Part shown: one piece after another, positions 60,910 to 64,000 of the stretch
How the letters are laid out: each line of letters begins with the position of its first letter
Position numbering within the stretch: the stretch's first letter is position 1
From: Alitta virens
Taxonomy: Eukaryota; Annelida; Polychaeta; Phyllodocida; Nereididae
Length of the DNA: 64,000 bases
Direction: 5' to 3'
Assembly: GCA_932294295.1 (NCBI GenBank)
Contig: OW028575.1
Span: 13,892,058 to 13,956,057, forward strand
Notes under the pieces: model-generated
The model's input: only the letters and a program-made list of their open reading frames with translations
Told to the model about the DNA's origin: nothing
The model's database searches: none
Position numbers and translations under genes: made by a program

Positions 60910-62042
60910 ATGGCAGCATCCAAACTGAAATATATAATTTTCAGGCATTCACCCTCTAATGATCACAGCGATATTGAAGATGTATTGGTTTATTCAAACA
61001 TGTCCAGCAAGTGTGGCCCATCTGAGTGTGTCGCAATTACTGGGTCATCTGGCATAACAAGTGAAAGAATTATTGTGGACCATGACAACTCGGTAATGTT
61101 GGCATCGAAAGAAGTAACACCAGCTAGTGAATGGAACAATTTCAGATACTCGTTGACATTATACACCAACTCAGCAGTAGGTAGTGCCATTGGTTATACC
61201 TGCAGAAGATCAACAAATTTTGTCAGATCATTCATAAAATACTCCCGAAGGCACGGCAAGCGGCAAAAGAACCAATCAACAAAAGCAGACCAAAGCTCTA
61301 AAACTGTGATAATCATTTACATGCATAACCCAGAACAGTACTGGCTGGATTTTCTTTGGTACGTTCTTTTGAATGTGATGGAGGAATACTATTATTTACA
61401 ATATTCTCATCAACTTTTAACATGTAAAGTAATTAATTGTGTCATATATGTCTAAATGTAATTGTGCTGGTATTTTTGCAGGAATTGTATGGTGCACACT
61501 CTGGTATATAAGCACATTGCATTCGAAGATGGAATGGCATGGCTGAACACACTTGGAGGGGGATATTCTGCACTGGGGGACTATTTTACACATCATGTAA
61601 GATATTACATCAATTGATAAGTCAATTTGATCAGTTCATATTATAGTGATGCAGAAAAACCCAGACTGTACTTACATGTATACTTTAAAATACTTTGTTA
61701 CTTTAAGTAAAAAAAGTTGTTTAGTTTTTTGGTAATAAAATGAAATAAAAAGAAGAAAAGTAAATTCTTTTGGCCACAAATTAAGTAATATATTTTGTTC
61801 CATGTATGTGCAGTTAAAAGGACTGGCAGCTGACTATGTGCCATTTTTTATCAACATGGCTTATTTTCTATCTGTATTATTAATGTATTGTTGCAGGCTA
61901 AATCAGCAGCAAAAGTGTCACTCCAGCAGCTGAAGATTGCCATGGAAATCGGTGACCCCGGTGTAATAATTAGATGCACGTTGTACTATGCACAGAGCCT
62001 GATGCAACGAGGGCATCTCAGACAAGCCAAACATGCCATCAG
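60910..62042 (+). CDS. Unrecognised conserved-looking gene, first three coding exons (continues right)
   Basis: Exons 60910-61358, 61482-61596 and 61897-62042 join in phase (ends at phase 2, 0 and 2) to about 236 residues. The first exon follows a TTCTTTCTGCAG acceptor (exon from 60884), so the ATG at 60910, the first after it, is the likely start. The middle contains FRYSLTLYTNSAVGSAIGYT and VIIIYMHNPEQYWLDFLW. The third exon is a pair of amphipathic helices resembling a TPR-like unit (VSLQQLKIAMEIGDPGVIIR, then YYAQSLMQRGHLRQAKHAIR) after LGGGYSALGDYFTHH. I do not recognise the family. The remaining exons must be beyond the LINE to the right or outside the window. Confidence 0.7.
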
Positions 62043-62396
62043 GTATGTCTGAGAATACGTTAATAATAACGTCCATGTGCCTTTAATGATGTAAATGATG
62101 TGGCAGTTAACATCTTATGGAAGTGATTGCATAGTATTTATAGCTTTATTAGTATTGCATTTGTAGTAAAGATTTCTTTATTTTTCATCAAAAATGAACA
62201 TGACCATGAATTATACATCTATATGAGACATAAAACATTGAAGCGCTTTTTGGCCTCTTATCAGGAAAATTATACTATAGTAACATCAACCGGCAGACAG
62301 ACAAAGAAATAACAATTTATGAATATGTAACAGTAAATAAAAAGAAAAAAATAGTTTGTTAGTAATAAAAAAAACAATAGGTTTACCACACAATAT

Positions 62397-64000
62397 TCAT
62401 GTAAATTGAATACTATTATACAATGTAAGACAAAAGAAAAGGACAATTACAGATATTAACAATCCGATGTCTCTAACTTCTCTATCAAATATCCATTTCT
62501 TAATTTGTTTCTTAAATACATTAAGCGTATGTGAAGTCATTATATTTTCAGGTAATAAATTCCATTTAGACACTCCACTATATTTCACAGAAAATTAATA
62601 TTGATTAATTCTCGGAAAAAGAAGATGATATTTATTGGAATGTCGGGTTTGAAAATTATGGATATCAATCACTGCCAAGTTGGAACATATTTCATAAATA
62701 AAAACACATAAAGAATTGCGTTTATTTCATATATGGAATTTACTTGAGCACTTTGGAAACCTTTTTTTTAATACTAATTATAATAGGTTTTAAGAAGGTT
62801 TTATAAGTTGATGCCCAGATAATGTTATACTAATTTAAATATGGGAGGTATACTTTTTTTTTTATAGTTTTAATTTCCATTCTTTATTTAATGTTTCTTA
62901 CTTTATACATAGGCTTATACAAGTTATACCTGTCGGCTTGCTTATTTTACTATTTATATAATCTATGTGATTCTTCCAAGTTAATTTATGATCAATCTTA
63001 ACACCTAGAAATTTCATAACTTGTACTGGTACAATAGTTTTATTGTCCAGTGTTAATTTAAATCCTGAATAGTTTGATCGTTAGTGAAATTAAAATAATT
63101 TGTCTTTTTGACATTTAAAGAAAGCTGATTTGCTGCAACCAGTCTGAGAGTTCTGCATTGAAATTATTAACCATTTCTAACAAATTTTTGCCTTTAAAAA
63201 ATACATTTGTATCATCAGCAAATAGTACAAATGTAAAAATTTACTTACTAGGGGAAGCTTATTAATGTAAAGCAAAAACAGAGGTGGACCCAGGGTTGAA
63301 CCCTGGGGCACCCCACATTTCATGATTTCATAGTTTGAGTAGATACCATTGCCATATTTAACTTTTTGGTGCCTGTTTGTTAGGTAACTCCTAAACCATG
63401 ATAATGTGTTATTGTAAATACCATAATGAGTTAATTTGCGAAGCAAAATTGGATGATAAATGGTATCAAATGCTTTCTTTAAATCCATTCATAAACCAAA
63501 AACTTGTTCTTTTTCATTTAGTGCTTTATATGTAAATTCAGTGATTGTAATTAATGCATGGTCAGTTGAATGACCCTCTTGGAATCCATACTGATGTAGA
63601 TACAACACATTGTTCTGAACTAAATAATCATAAAATTGCTTATAAAATCATTTCCTTGAGGATATCTCACATAATGTAAAGGGTCTATAATAGTGCTTTA
63701 TATGTACAGCTAAATCGCTTCCAGTCGATGAAAAATATATTTATTAAAATAATTAGCAATATTGCTTGTACCAGTAATATGGCCATTGCTTGTTTCCAAG
63801 GTTTTAGGCAAAGTATTTAGTGTAATTGTACGATCTAGCATTTTATTAATAATTCGCTATGATTTCCGTAAGTTGTGTGTTTATTGTTAATTGATTGAGC
63901 ATAATATTTTCACTCACTTATTCCAGGTAAATGAGTTAGTTTATTCCTATAACATGATAATCTTGATTTTGTGGCTTCACACGGATGTTTTAGATAAGCC
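62397..64000 (-). mobile_element. Decayed non-LTR retrotransposon (LINE), RT and C-terminal part
   Basis: The frame at 63488-63177 on the minus strand reads MDLKKAFDTIYHPIL, LSWFRSYLTNRHQKV and CGVPQGSTLGPPLFLLYINK, the palm motifs of LINE reverse transcriptases of the jockey/CR1/L2 type. The following YADD-type box is shifted out of frame. VAANQLSLNVKKTNYF lies in another frame at about 63145-63098. The usual C-terminal segment WNLLPENI...LNVFKKQIKKW appears at about 62580-62480. Several stops and shifts make it inactive. The 5' part lies past the right edge. It lies antisense, apparently in an intron of the gene that starts at 60910. Confidence 0.85.

Noticed and set aside
61359..61455. Continuation of the first exon at 60910 to its in-frame stop
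   Set aside because: A good donor (TTTG/GTACGT) at 61358 joins in phase with the next exon, and the read-through part turns AT-rich.
1..64000. CRISPR arrays, prophage, bacterial operons or toxin systems
   Set aside because: Intron-split genes, polyadenylation signals and SINE/LINE content show animal nuclear DNA; no such structures were seen.

Overview
This window is nuclear DNA from an animal, most likely a marine invertebrate. The genes are split by many short GT-AG introns, the DNA between and inside them is AT-rich, and there is a mixed load of small DNA transposons, a tRNA-derived SINE, a Gypsy-type LTR element and a LINE. I cannot name the phylum from sequence alone. All gene models below were built by hand from reading frames, splice sites and phase matching.

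Layout, left to right. At 328-883 (minus) are two phase-compatible exons of an unrecognised gene that runs off the left edge. A 600 bp element with inverted ends lies at 1861-2460. At 3525-5516 (plus) is a FEM1-type ankyrin protein encoded in one uninterrupted exon. From 7240 to about 25250 (plus) is a second unrecognised gene of about eight exons. Its first intron holds a repeat built on an AACTCGTTGAC motif, a broken zinc-finger ORF and a decayed Gypsy pol (10318-13010, minus). Its other introns carry dispersed repeats.

From 39014 down to 28128 (minus) is a complete 21-exon ACAD10-type gene encoding about 1044 residues: HAD-like, then aminoglycoside-phosphotransferase-like, then acyl-CoA dehydrogenase. 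It is divergent from DPH1 (39513-43865, plus, 12 exons, about 411 residues). The two share a very short promoter region with paired ETS-like sites. DPH1 is tail to tail with CENPJ/CPAP (59018 down to 46115, minus, 21 coding exons, about 1474 residues), whose introns hold a pogo/Tigger-like MITE and a tRNA-SINE with perfect 13 bp target-site duplications. At 60910-62042 (plus) are the first coding exons of another unrecognised conserved-looking gene, followed by a decayed LINE (minus) to the window edge.

The genes are housekeeping genes that do not form one pathway: protein degradation (FEM1), fatty/hydroxy-acid catabolism (ACAD10), eEF2 modification (DPH1) and centriole assembly (CENPJ). I found no CRISPR array, operon or obviously new system. 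The most interesting points are the possible mitochondrial-plus-peroxisomal targeting of the ACAD10-like protein, the compact bidirectional promoter, the two unrecognised genes, and several short transposon families with visible termini.
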